From: Mesostigma viride
Taxonomy: Eukaryota; Streptophyta; Mesostigmatophyceae; Mesostigmatales; Mesostigmataceae
Length of the DNA stretch: 64,000 bases
Reading direction: 5' to 3'
Assembly: GCA_009746045.1 (NCBI GenBank)
Contig: RPFO01000288.1
Coordinates: forward strand, 1,478,911-1,542,910
The notes under the pieces were generated by a model. That model saw only the letters and a list, made by a program, of their open reading frames with translations. It was not told the DNA's origin and did no database searches. A program made the position numbers and the translations under genes. Shown in pieces: positions 41,167 to 51,197 of the stretch; within the stretch, counting starts at the first letter, position 1; the number at the start of each line of letters is the position of its first letter.

Positions 41167-42301
41167 CCGATGGATCGCAAATAACCCCGAGTGCGCGGAA
41201 AAAATCGGCTTGCAGGCGACCTCTCCACCCTCGCCGGAGCCACCGCACCACGAGGAACCGCCTGCGCGACCTACTGATGGACGATATTGGACGTTCGACG
41301 AGGCCGTCGCCGCAGCGGATGCCCGGCCAGAGCATCACGAGCCTGGCAGGCCCTCGAGAGAGCGCGGGGCGACGCGCAAAACCGCGAAGGGGTATATCGG
41401 CAGGCTGCGAGTTCTCCTTGACAAAATGGGGTGCTCGCAGGACGAATCAGTCGACTGCCTCGCAGACACCGCCCGTGTCCTGCGCGTCGTCCACGAAACC
41501 TCGGAACCCAAACGCAAGCTCGCACACTCGAAAGAGGATGCGTGGAGGGAGAACGAGAAGAACTTGCTCGGAGTGATAAACGGGGTGAATCGAATGATGC
41601 CACCTGAGAAGAGGCTCCCACGCGACGTGACGGACGCGTACGCTGCTCGAGTCAATGAGCTGAAGGTCGGCGATCTCGACAGGAAATTCGACAGGGCCGA
41701 GAGCAAGCCACTGAGGTACACGTACGAGCAGCTCCAGCGGATCGCCGCCGCCGAGTACAAAAAGGACCCTACGTCTGACGCCGCTTTGATGGGTCTTATT
41801 TACCTGTCCGGCGAGAAACTGCCACCGACCAGGTACGACCACGACAAAATGCGCATCGTCAGTTCTATCAGCGAGCTCGAGCCACACGAGAACGGATACA
41901 TTCCGAGCGAGCGCCGCATGATAATTCAACGTTTTAAGACGGCAGAGACGTACGGCACGTACGACTACCAAATTCCAGACGGGTACAAGAAGCTGATTAA
42001 CGCGTTGCAGGCTCGAGCTGATCAGAAGTACGTGTTCGAGGACCCAAAAAATCCAGGCGAATACATGAAGCACGAGTATTATTCTGCGAAGTACAACCGC
42101 ATCTACCACGGCATTGATGCAACGAGGCAGGCGTACATCACCCGTTTCTTGAAGGGCGCTTCGTGGAAAAAGCGAAAATGGGCTGGTGACTTGATGGGGC
42201 ACGACGTACTTACAGGAGCCGTTTACGAGCGGCAGGCGGGGGACCCCTCTCCCCAGGGCGGCGAGACTGGCGGACGTCGGCTGAGGCCGAGGAAAAAGTA
42301 G
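41018..42301 (+). CDS. PLV tyrosine recombinase / integrase
   Basis: 427 residues. The C-terminal catalytic half shows the expected order: RMIIQRFKTAETYG (beta-hairpin lysine), DATRQAYITRF (second arginine, in place of HxxR), LMGHDVLTGAVYER (G-H and the nucleophilic tyrosine) and a basic C terminus. Residues 1-80 are basic and proline-rich; 110-200 are helical, as in an arm- or core-binding domain. The enzyme would cut and join the viral ends into host DNA or circularise the genome. It replaces the retroviral-type integrase of Mavericks. The ORF is intact. Confidence 0.75.
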   Translation: MFSHQMTVTVEERREQWRRAQAKRRAIARDQTNCISAKSKVKKGVWNPSDRWIANNPECAEKIGLQATSPPSPEPPHHEEPPARPTDGRYWTFDEAVAAADARPEHHEPGRPSRERGATRKTAKGYIGRLRVLLDKMGCSQDESVDCLADTARVLRVVHETSEPKRKLAHSKEDAWRENEKNLLGVINGVNRMMPPEKRLPRDVTDAYAARVNELKVGDLDRKFDRAESKPLRYTYEQLQRIAAAEYKKDPTSDAALMGLIYLSGEKLPPTRYDHDKMRIVSSISELEPHENGYIPSERRMIIQRFKTAETYGTYDYQIPDGYKKLINALQARADQKYVFEDPKNPGEYMKHEYYSAKYNRIYHGIDATRQAYITRFLKGASWKKRKWAGDLMGHDVLTGAVYERQAGDPSPQGGETGGRRLRPRKK

Positions 42302-42305
42302 ACAG

Positions 42306-42320
42306 TTTTCCCGTGGGAAA
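42306..42320. promoter_or_regulatory. Palindromic motif TTTTCCCGTGGGAAA
   Basis: TTTCCC/GGGAAA arms around GT. The same motif recurs in the TIRs (25127-25138, 25330-25343, 25530-25541 and mirrored copies), and a perfect palindrome GTGGGAGATCTCCCAC lies at 42581-42596. A protein-binding site or origin iteron is a guess. Confidence 0.45.
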
Positions 42321-42500
42321 TTTTCATGAATGTCGAAAAGGATATCCTAAACTGCATGCATTATACAGGAAATAAAAAAGTTCCATGGGACCATTTTTCT
42401 CAAGGGTCGAGGTTCGAGGGTCTGTGTGGTTTTTAGACGAACTGAAATTTTTTAATCGAAACTTTTTTTTTTCTAAGCATACGGTATACAACCTTCCAGA

Positions 42501-45184
42501 ATGGTCTCGAACTTCAACCTGCATGACGACACGGTCGACCGACACGACGTAACCGACAAGCCGACACGATTCGATTCCTCGTGGGAGATCTCCCACGGGA
42601 ATAAAGGCGGACTCTCCCACGACAATCCGCACTCTCGCGCTCACACCACCATGGAGGCTCCCGGTCCACCCATCACCGCAAAGATGATCAAGCTCGCGCG
42701 GAGGATTAAATCTAAGAACTGGAACGATAACGCCCTAGAGCTATCCGCTAACGAAGCGCTCAGGCTCATTCGCGCTGGCGGCCATTGGTGCGAGGTTCTA
42801 AAAGAAGACGATGTTGTCAAGCCATATCTCGATTACGACCTCAAATTCGATCACGAGGAAGGAGAGCCGGGAGTCACCGTCGACGACATCATCAACGACG
42901 TCTTCGAAAATTGTAACATCAACCATGAGAACGTCAAAGTACTCACGCGTCGTCCGCGTTGGGTCGAAACCAAGGGCAAGAGGACGTTCAAGTACTCGTT
43001 CCGTGTCTACGTGAAGGGTTGGAAAGTGACGGTGAAGGATATGGGGCGTCTCATGAAGGCCAAACTTCTGCAGCTCCCCGGATGGGACGATTCCATTTAC
43101 AACGACGGCCGATTGCTGAACTGTGTGTATAACACGAAGGACGTCGAGCCAGGATGCCCAATTCTCTCTCCCGTTGACGACAACGAGCCCATCGAAACGT
43201 TTGTCGCTCAATTGGTGGACGACGATGCAAAGTGGCTGCCTGTCGACGACTTGATCGACGGTCTCGAGCCTCCAGCAAAAAAAGGGAAAAAGTCGAGCGG
43301 TGGCAAGCGTGACGTTGGACGCCCTTCGACGAGGGTTTTCGCCACTAGCAGCGACGAAATCACGCACCTGGACAGTGACGACATCGCCAACGTCACTTCG
43401 CGCATCGTGGCCAGGTGGACCGAGCGTTACCCGAATTTTGAAGACCACGCGCTGGATGCTGCGAGCCTTCACTACTCGAAGGACCGTGACAACTACGTCC
43501 TGCGCACGTTCAGCCACTTGTGCCTCGGAGCTGGCCGCGAGCACGGGAGCAACCACACTTACCTCGTCGTATCGCGTGACGGCATCGTTCAGAAATGCCA
43601 CGACTCGGACTGCCGCGACTTCTCGAGCGAAGTTGTCGCTCTCGGCGACGAACTCAAGTCTTGCTTTTCCCATCCGAGGACGCCACGACATCATACATTC
43701 TCGCGCACTTCGAGAATTCTCATCGCGGTGTAGCCGAGGCCTGTGTGGTGGGATTTGCTGGGACTTGGCGGTACAGCGGTGGGTCGTTGTGGAATTTCAG
43801 GGACCACAGGTGGCGCCAGCTGATGACTGACGAACCTCTGCGGAACGCCATCGGAGATGCGGACAAGCTCAAGTTAAAGTACGAGGAGGTGGCACGCTAT
43901 TTTTCTGAACGGCGTGACAAGGCCGAGCATCTAGGTGACGACAAGAAGGCGGCGTACTTTGATGCCCTGGCAGATTCCGCTGCGAAGATCTCTCGCAACT
44001 TGCGTGACGGTCCTTACATCAACTACATCCGCAACGAGGTCAGGGCGATCATATACGCCGAGCCAACGGACTTCGTGGAGCGGCTAGACCGGAATCCATA
44101 CCTCCTGTGCTTCACTAACGGGGTGCTGGAACTTACTACAATGACCCTGCGCCCTGGACGGCCCGACGACATGCTTTCCAAGCAGATGAGAATTCCCTAC
44201 ACGCCAGACGCCGACACTTGTGCTATGGAAGTGAAGTTGGAGGAAATTTTCCCAGACGAGGTGACCCGGGCCCACTTTAAGCGTTTCCTTGGCTCACTGA
44301 TGGTGGGGGACAATCGTGACGAGCAAGGATACTTTTGGAAGGGTTCAGGACGGAACGGGAAGGGCTTCCTGATGAAAGTAATCAGAGAGGCATACGGCGA
44401 CAATGCGGACACCGTTCGTACTGCTTTCTACACTTCGCAGGAGCGGGACAGTGATGTGGCGACGCCAGAAGTTTTGAGAATGCGCGGCATGCGCATCGGT
44501 TTGACGAACGAGCTCCAGCGCAACGTCCCTATTGTGGCATCAAAATTCAAGAACATCACAGGCAATGGCGTCTTGAAGGCACGCGCTCTCCACTCTAACG
44601 AGTACGTGCAATTTCCCACGTCATTCAAGCTTATTTTGGACACAAACAACGACGTGAAATTTGACGAGCACTGCGAGGGGTTGTGGGACCGCGCTGTCAT
44701 GTACCCTTTCGTGAGCAAGTTTTGCACGCGGAAAGAGATGGCCGATGAACCTGATCGTCCGCACATGCATCTCGTGGACACCACACTGAACGAGCGTGCC
44801 AAGGAGTTTGCGTTAGGATTGATGGCGATTTCGATTAGAGAGTGCGTAGTATACCTGGCAGCAACCAGCAAGGACGAGAGGTGGCCGCCTAGGTCGGAGG
44901 AGATGCGAGTCCTGAAGACGGACTCGAAGGTTTCGTCTGATGGTGTGGGTGCCTTTATCGAGGAGCTAAAGAAAAGCGGCGAGCTTGTCAAGTGCAGCGG
45001 AGAGGCAGTGCCTGTAAAGGTTCTTCTCGACGAGTACATTGCTTCGACTGGTATGGATAGCTACAAGGCGAAATTATTTGGAGACGAGGCAAAGGCGGTT
45101 CTGGGCTGCAGGCTGACTCAGTACAAGTTGAGCGACGGTTCCAGGCCGAATTGTTTTATTGGATGGCGGTATTGCCCTTCGTAA
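42501..45184 (+). pseudogene. PLV primase - superfamily 3 helicase, split by a one-base frameshift
   Basis: The first frame (410 residues from ATG 42501) contains an archaeo-eukaryotic primase domain: VVKPYLDYDLKFD with the catalytic DxD near residue 113, KYSFRVYV, and GRLLNCVYNTKD, then a cysteine/histidine segment QKCHDSDC. Near 43665-43675 (TGCTTTTCCC) coding moves to the -1 frame: LLFPSEDATTSYILAHFE, a D5-N-like region and an SF3 helicase with Walker A WKGSGRNGKGFL and FKLILDTNND to TAA 45184. One extra T restores a single protein of about 890 residues. The intact enzyme would prime and unwind viral DNA. Confidence 0.85.
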
Positions 45185-45262
45185 GTAATATTTTAATGAA
45201 ACGATTTTTCACGTGTCAATCGATGGTCCTTCCGCTTTCAGATGGACCCCCAGACGTCACCT

Positions 45263-46523
45263 CACCCCGCCGCGCGGCCCTCGCCGGGTCCGCCAACTCC
45301 CACGCACTGCTCGACCCTCCAGCACCTTACTAAATTTACTAAGCTAACTACAGGTTTTGGGTTTTGTCTGCGGGAAATTATGCAAGCCTGTGCATGCACT
45401 CTCACTCACATCGAATAAAACCTCCATTTCCAACTGAAAATATCAATTTAGTAGTAAATATAGTTTCCCACGAGAAAACACAGCAAGCCCTCACCCCTCA
45501 CCACCACCTGGCAGTCCCGCCACTGCTTGGCAGTCCGCGCCCCTCCGCTGCACCCCCGCTGGCCGGCCCCCATGGCCTTTCCCGTGGGAGATGGATTTAT
45601 TGGTCATTTTGCCGTGGGAAACTACGTTTTCATAACCATTTGTCGTGGGAGACTATATTTACTAAGTTTTTTGGGGGTTCTTTTTTTGGGAAATTCAGGT
45701 GTGTTTTTGGTGGTGCACACCTGAATTAATTTCCTAGGAATAAAACCCAAAACCCATAGTAAACGTAGTAAACATAGTTTCCCACGGGAAATGACTTAGT
45801 CCCATATCCCACACGCCTCACCCTCTTATGGCATGGTGGGACTGGATGTCACAACCTTGACCTCATGGCAGGTGGCTTGAATTTCCTAGAAAAAAAACCA
45901 AAACCCATAGTAAACTTAGTAAATTTAGTCACCCTGGGATGCCAGCATAAGAGTCTACCACCATGGTCACTATAAGGTCACTATAGCTACCCGTGGGAAA
46001 CTAAAATTACATGCAACACTCTAGTGTGTTGCATGACCATGGAGCTGGCTTGAATTTCCTAGAAAAAAAACCAAAAAACCATAGTAAACTTAGTAAATTT
46101 AGTCACCCTGGGATGCCAGCATAAGAGTCTACCACCATGGTCACTATAAGGTCACTATAGCTACCCTGTACCACACAGCACCTGTAGCACCTTGACCTCA
46201 TGGCAGCTGGCTTGAATTTCCTAGAAAAAAAACCAAAAACCCATAGTAAACTTAGTAAATTTAGTCACAGTGGGAGGGTGATAGCCAGGGTGGGGGGATG
46301 CCGTGGGTGTCTGGAGACGGTGTTAGGGTTTAGGGTTTAGGGTTTAGGGTTTAGGGTTTAGGGTTTAGGGTTTAGGGTTTAGGGTTTAGGGTTTAGGGTG
46401 ATACCCCACCCCAGGCCGCGGTCACTATAGGGTCACTATAGGGGTGGCAGATGCCAGCATAAGGCTGGTGCCATTCTGTGAGCCGCGATGACGGAATGAT
46501 GACGGAATGATGATGGAAGCTAC
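45263..46523 (-). repeat. Right terminal inverted repeat of the PLV
   Basis: Inverted match of 24610-25859, slightly longer because its telomere-like array has more units. The inner limit lies about 80 bp after the primase-helicase stop codon. Confidence 0.95.
46321..46399 (-). repeat. Telomere-like TTTAGGG array in right TIR
   Basis: About eleven perfect heptamers ending 124 bp from the viral right end, with the G-rich strand pointing outward as at a natural right chromosome end. Confidence 0.97.
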
Positions 46524-46535
46524 TTAATTAATTAA

Positions 46536-46648
46536 TTCCAGTACACCGGCTGCCCCGCCTTGGTCTGCCGGAGCTGGAGGTAGGTCGGCCATAGCTCCCG
46601 TCGCCGTTGTTGCTGCGCCAGGGTCAAGTCGTCGTCAAGTTGTCTCCT
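46536..46648 (-). pseudogene. Right part of the ORF1-like locus, with second copy of TTCCAGTACACCG
   Basis: 46536-46548 is the 13-bp duplicate. On the minus strand the coding-like sequence LDDDLTLAQQQRRRELWPT runs from about 46640 to 46548 and continues at 24577, left of the virus. See 24486-24577. Confidence 0.4.
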
Positions 46649-46666
46649 CCTTAACCCGTGTTTTTT

Positions 46667-46716
46667 TACAACGCGATACATCGCGTTGTAGGGTTAGAAC
46701 GCGATGTATCGCGTTG
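46667..46716. repeat. Paired short palindromes (CGCGAT.ATCGCG)
   Basis: ACAACGCGAT-AC-ATCGCGTTGT at 46669-46690 is followed by AACGCGATGTATCGCGTT at 46699-46716. A relative, ACACGATATATCGCGTTCT, occurs at 53630-53648. They look like ends of a small foldback or MITE-type element. Confidence 0.5.
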
Positions 46717-47140
46717 TAATCTGACACGTGGCAAACCTATTAAACATGCGATTTTTGGTCTGAAACTTTCAAAATAGGTCAGAAACATCTCATAGAATTC
46801 AAGAAAAAATCCTGGTATTTTTGGTATTTTTTTTGTGACAGCTGCAAACAAATATGTACCACTGAAATCAGGCATTTTCGCGGGACGAAGGTGAAGACGA
46901 CGGCGATGGCGGCAGGTAGATCTCGCCAGTTTTCGCGCGAATTTCAGTGGCTGTTGGGTAGCACGACCATGATGATGCGTTCAAAGGTTGATAATTAGGT
47001 TTCTACGAGTTTGTTGAGGTACTGGGGCAAAGGAAACGTAGTTTTTTCCAGTTTCTCACCCAACTTTCATGCGGAAACCTTGGAAACCGGCATACATATT
47101 ATTACGATTGATCAGAATATTATTACGTTATGATCAGAAT
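46717..47140. other. Gene-free spacer
   Basis: AT-rich, with a tandem duplication GATCAGAATATTATTACGT at 47110-47150 immediately before the LINE insertion. No gene. Confidence 0.5.
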
Positions 47141-47150
47141 ATTATTACGT

Positions 47151-49322
47151 AGCCGATTACCACTCGGCCATCCGGCAGGCGACCAAGGAGCAGGAGGACC
47201 TTCATGTCCGCGAGTACTTCGCCCACCTCAAGGACCAGCACGGCAAGTACGCCTGGACCCGCCTGCGTCACGCCCAACGGCCCGCCGGCGGCGCGCAGCC
47301 GGCGCCGCGGACGCTCGCTGGCTCACCGCAGCAGCAGCTCGACCAGTGGTATTCCTCCCAGTCCCGGCTGCTCAGCGCCCCCCCGCCGCCTCCGCCGCTT
47401 GGCCCTCTGGCGGCCGCACGCCTGGCAGTAGCACCGGCGGACGTCCCTGCGCCGCCCACGCCGCCCGCCGCTGAGCAGGACTACACGTACCCAGCCCTGA
47501 CGGAACCCCTGGCCGACCCCAACGAGCTCCCGCCGTTCACCGAGCTCGAGCTGAGCACCGCCGCCAAGCAACTCCGCTTTAATGCCGCCGTTGGACCTGA
47601 CCAGCTCCCAGCCCCGGTGATTAAACTGACGGCGCTCACGGGGTTCCTGCTTACGTCTGCAACCGGATCCTGCTTGCCGACGCGCCGCCGATTCCTGAGT
47701 GGCAGCACAGCTACCGTATTATGCTGTACAAAAACAAAGGTTCCCCTGACGACCCCGCCAACTACAGAGGAGTCTGCATCCAGAGCGCCGCACTCAAGTT
47801 GTTCATGCACATGATCCTCAACCGCCTTCGTTCTGCTCTCGACTGTCACCTCGGCGAAAGTCAAATGGGCTTCCGTCCTGGGCGCAACACCGTCATGGCC
47901 ATCTTTGTCGCGCGTCGCCTCTTCGAGGAAATCGCTCTCCTGCAACCTGGTGAGTTTCCCGCCATCCTGATCTTCGTCGACTTCATCAAGGCTTTTGATT
48001 CTGTCCTCTGGGACGCTCTATGGGCTGTACTTGCTCGCGCTCGCGTCCCCACTCCCCTGATTACCGTCATCCGCACGCTGTATGAGGGGTCGACCACTTC
48101 GGTGCGCACTCAACACGGCATTACCCCGCCATGCCCACTGCAGACCGGCGTCTGGCAGGGTTGCGTCCTGTCGCCGTACCTGTTTATTATTGTAGTGGAT
48201 TATGTTATGCGCCAGGCACGTGCTCGCTTTGCTAGCATTGCAGGCCGTGCCCCTGGCCTAGCGATCACGAACGAGCTTGGGGAAGGGGGGCCGACTAACA
48301 AGCAGAATTTACTAGCTGACCTCATTTATGCCGACGACATCACGCTCATCGAGAAGCCGGAGTCTGCCCAACTTTGGCTGGACTGCCTGGCGCTCGAGGC
48401 TCGGGCGGTTGGTCTAGAAATCAGCCCCAAAACGGAGGCCCTGGCCCTCGGCATGGCAGGCCCCCCACCCACACTCCGCCTCTTAGACGATGCCGAGGTC
48501 AACTACCCTCCTTCAGGCCGCTTCAAGCTGCTCGGCAGTTGGCTTCCCGACTGCGAGGACGACATGACGACACGGATCGGCATGGCGTGGGCGCACCTCC
48601 ATGACCACCGCCGCTGGTGGAGCAACCCCGCCCTACCCCGGATCGTCAAGCGTGACCTCTTCAAGGTCGTCATTCTGACGATCCTGACCTACGGCGCCGA
48701 GACGTGGACACTGACGCAGGAGCTGGAGCAACGACTCGACGGCGCCGTCACCAAGATGCTGCGCCAGGCCCTTAACATCCCCCTTGGTTTGCACATTAGT
48801 AATGAGGATTTGTACGCTGATTTGCCCTATGTTTCCCACATTATTAGGCACAGGCGCCTGGGCCTAGCCGGGCACCTGGCCCGCACAGATCAGGTAGATA
48901 CATCAGATAGACTAGCTGGCACCAAGCCCGCCCAGCCTGGGCGATATGTCCTCACCTGGCGTGCCCCCGGCCGCGCCCGGCAGGGCCGCCACCCGTGGAC
49001 TTTTCGTGATAGACTCGGCATGGACATGTGCTACACTAGACGTGACGGGCTCACCCCCGGGCAGCCTCCTGGTTTGTCTGTAATATGGAGGCAGATGGTG
49101 CGCAAGGATAGATGGCAAGTAGTGATGAAGGAGACCACCCCCAAGCCTGTGGGGGCTCCGCGTGTGACCAAGTATGGCATTCATAGCGATTCGGGCCGCG
49201 GTGCCCACACCCCTGTAACTAGGACCTAGATAGCTTATACCATCCATTCCATCCCATGTTCCCCTCCCACTGAGGACTTATGCTCACGTGACGCAGTCAC
49301 GTGTCTATTAATTAATTAATTA
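47151..49322 (+). mobile_element. Non-LTR retrotransposon copy A (APE-type LINE), 5'-truncated
   Basis: Bounded by the 10-bp duplication ATTATTACGT (47141-47150 and 49323-49332). It starts within the linker between endonuclease and RT (homologous to 51660 in copy B) and ends with the stem-loop CACGTGAC-GCA-GTCACGTG, then TCT and an (ATTA)n tail. It differs from copy B by only a few substitutions and indels. Confidence 0.9.
47721..49229 (+). CDS. LINE reverse transcriptase (copy A, partial)
   Basis: 502 codons from an internal ATG (MLYKNKGSPDD). RT blocks visible: SQMGFRPGRNTV, FVDFIKAFDSVLWDALW, LQTGVWQGCVLSPYLF, LADLIYADDITLIEKP with the catalytic YADD, and a thumb ending ILTYGAETWTL. The same frame continues upstream to about 47640, where a lost G in ALTG|VPAYVC separates it from the linker frame; copy B shares this shift. 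The C terminus ends TPVTRT 22 residues after VTKYGIHSD. The element is 5'-truncated, so it is not autonomous. Confidence 0.85.
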   Translation: MLYKNKGSPDDPANYRGVCIQSAALKLFMHMILNRLRSALDCHLGESQMGFRPGRNTVMAIFVARRLFEEIALLQPGEFPAILIFVDFIKAFDSVLWDALWAVLARARVPTPLITVIRTLYEGSTTSVRTQHGITPPCPLQTGVWQGCVLSPYLFIIVVDYVMRQARARFASIAGRAPGLAITNELGEGGPTNKQNLLADLIYADDITLIEKPESAQLWLDCLALEARAVGLEISPKTEALALGMAGPPPTLRLLDDAEVNYPPSGRFKLLGSWLPDCEDDMTTRIGMAWAHLHDHRRWWSNPALPRIVKRDLFKVVILTILTYGAETWTLTQELEQRLDGAVTKMLRQALNIPLGLHISNEDLYADLPYVSHIIRHRRLGLAGHLARTDQVDTSDRLAGTKPAQPGRYVLTWRAPGRARQGRHPWTFRDRLGMDMCYTRRDGLTPGQPPGLSVIWRQMVRKDRWQVVMKETTPKPVGAPRVTKYGIHSDSGRGAHTPVTRT

Positions 49323-49332
49323 ATTATTACGT

Positions 49333-49464
49333 CAAGACCCGGGTCTGCTGCGGCACCATGCCTGGTATTTCCATGGTGTTTCGACTTCTTAACACATGTT
49401 TATTCATTCCGAACGCCCGGACTCTCGGCTAAACCGAGATTTGTGCAGACTTTTATTGGGTAGC
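49333..49464. other. Unique spacer between the two LINE tails
   Basis: About 130 bp of host DNA. No gene. Confidence 0.6.
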
Positions 49465-49569
49465 TCCGGGCATGATTAATTAATTAATTAATAGACACGT
49501 GACTGCGTCACGTGAGCATAAGTCCTCAGTGGGAGGGGAACATGGGATGGAATGGATGGTATAAGCTAT

Positions 49570-51077
49570 CTAGGTCCTAGTTACAGGGGTGTGGGCACCG
49601 CGGCCCGAATCGCTATGAATGCCATACTTGGTCACACGCGGAGCCCCCACAGGCTTGGGGGTGGTCTCCTTCATCACTACTTGCCATCTATCCTTGCGCA
49701 CCATCTGCCTCCATATTACAGACAAACCAGGAGGCTGCCCGGGGGTGAGCCCGTCACGTCTAGTGTAGCACATGTCCATGCCGAGTCTATCACGAAAAGT
49801 CCACGGGTGGCGGCCCTGCCGCGCGCGGCCGGGGGCACGCCAGGTGAGGACATATCGCCCAGGCTGGGCGGGCTTGGTGCCAGCTAGTCTATCTGATGTA
49901 TCTACCTGATCTGTGCGGGCCAGGTGCCCGGCTAGGCCCAGGCGCCTGTGCCTAATAATGTGGGAAACATAGGGCAAATCAGCGTACAAATCCTCATTAC
50001 TAATGTGCAAACCAAGGGGATGTTAAGGGCCTGGCGCAGCATCTTGGTGACGGCGCCGTCGAGTCGTTGCTCCAGCTCCTGCGTCAGTGTCCACGTCTCG
50101 GCGCCGTAGGTCAGGATCGTCAGAATGACGACCTTGAAGAGGTCACGCTTGACGATCCGGGGTAGGGCGGGGTTGCTCCACCAGCGGCGGTGGTCATGGA
50201 GGTGCGCCCACTCCATGCCGATCCGTGTCGTCATGTCGTCCTCGCAGTCGGGAAGCCAACTGCCGAGCAGCTTGAAGCGGCCTGAAGGAGGGTAGTTGAC
50301 CTCGGCATCGTCTAAGAGGCGGAGTGTGGGTGGGGGGCCTGCCATGCCGAGGGCCAGGGCCTCCGTTTTGGGGCTGATTTCTAGACCAACCGCCCGAGCC
50401 TCGAGCGCCAGGCAGTCCAGCCAAAGTTGGGCAGACTCCGGCTTCTCGATGAGCGTGATATCGTCGGCATAAATGAGGTCAGCTAGTAAATTCTGCTGGT
50501 TAGTCGGCCCCCCTTCCCCAAGCTCGTTCATGATCGCTACGCCAGGGGCACGGCCTGCAATGCTAGCAAAGCGAGCATGTGCCTGGCGCATAACATAATC
50601 CACGACAATAATAAACAGGTACGGCGACAGGACGCAACCCTGCCAGACGCCGGTCTGCAGTGGGCAGGGCGGGGTAATGCCGTGTTGAGTGCGCACCGAA
50701 GTGGTCGACCCCGCATACAGCGTGCGGATGACGGTAATCAGGGGAGTGGGGACGCGAGCGCGAGCAAGTACAGCCCATAGAGCGTCCCAGAGGACAGAAT
50801 CAAAAGCCTTGATGAAGTCGACGAAGATCAGGATGGCGGGAAACTCACCAGGTTGCAGGAGAGCGATTTCCTCGAAGAGGCGACGCGCGACGAAGATGGC
50901 CATGACGGTGTTGCGCCCAGGACGGAAGCCCATTTGACTTTCCCCGAGGTGACAGTCGAGAGCAGAACGAAGGCGGTTGAGGATCATGTGCATGAACAAC
51001 TTGAGTGCGGCGCTCTGGATGCAGACTCCTCTGTAGTTGGCGGGGTCGTCAGGGGAACCTTTGTTTTTGTACAGCAT
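49570..51077 (-). pseudogene. LINE reverse transcriptase (copy B), frameshifted
   Basis: Same protein as 47721-49229. A run of five G in copy A is four in copy B near 50017-50020 (after LNIPL), so the frame breaks into ORFs 49932-51077 and 49570-50010. YADD is intact. Confidence 0.85.
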
Positions 51078-51197
51078 AATACGGTAGCTGTGCTGCCACT
51101 CAGGAATCGGCGGCGCGTCGGCAAGCAGGATCCGGTTGCAGACGTAAGCAGGAACCCCGTGAGCGCCGTCAGTTTAATCACCGGGGCTGGGAGCTGG

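Larger units (their letters stand above)
24610..46523. mobile_element. Integrated polinton-like virus (PLV), decaying copy
   Basis: The element is about 21.9 kb and begins GTAGCTTCC with the inverted sequence GGAAGCTAC at its right end. It has about 1.25-kb terminal inverted repeats and two divergent gene blocks. Hallmarks are a major capsid protein, a penton-like protein, an FtsK/HerA-type packaging ATPase, a tyrosine recombinase and a primase fused to a superfamily 3 helicase. No family B DNA polymerase and no retroviral-type integrase are seen, which favours a PLV or virophage-like element over a canonical Maverick. Without the hAT insertion the element is about 18.8 kb. Several genes carry indels or stops, so this copy is probably not functional by itself. 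Confidence 0.9.

Noticed and set aside
41447-42202. 251-residue minus-strand ORF opposite the recombinase
   Set aside because: Shadow frame of the recombinase gene, no motif.
43660-43680. Programmed -1 frameshift in the primase-helicase
   Set aside because: The local sequence TGCTTTTCCC does not fit the usual X-XXY-YYZ slippery heptamer, and similar single-base lesions occur elsewhere in the copy in both directions.
35922-45184. Stop-codon reassignment (TAA/TAG read as amino acids) in the virus
   Set aside because: MCP, ATPase, recombinase and others end normally at TAA, TAG or TGA and are free of internal stops; only a few genes are affected, by mixed indels and stops.
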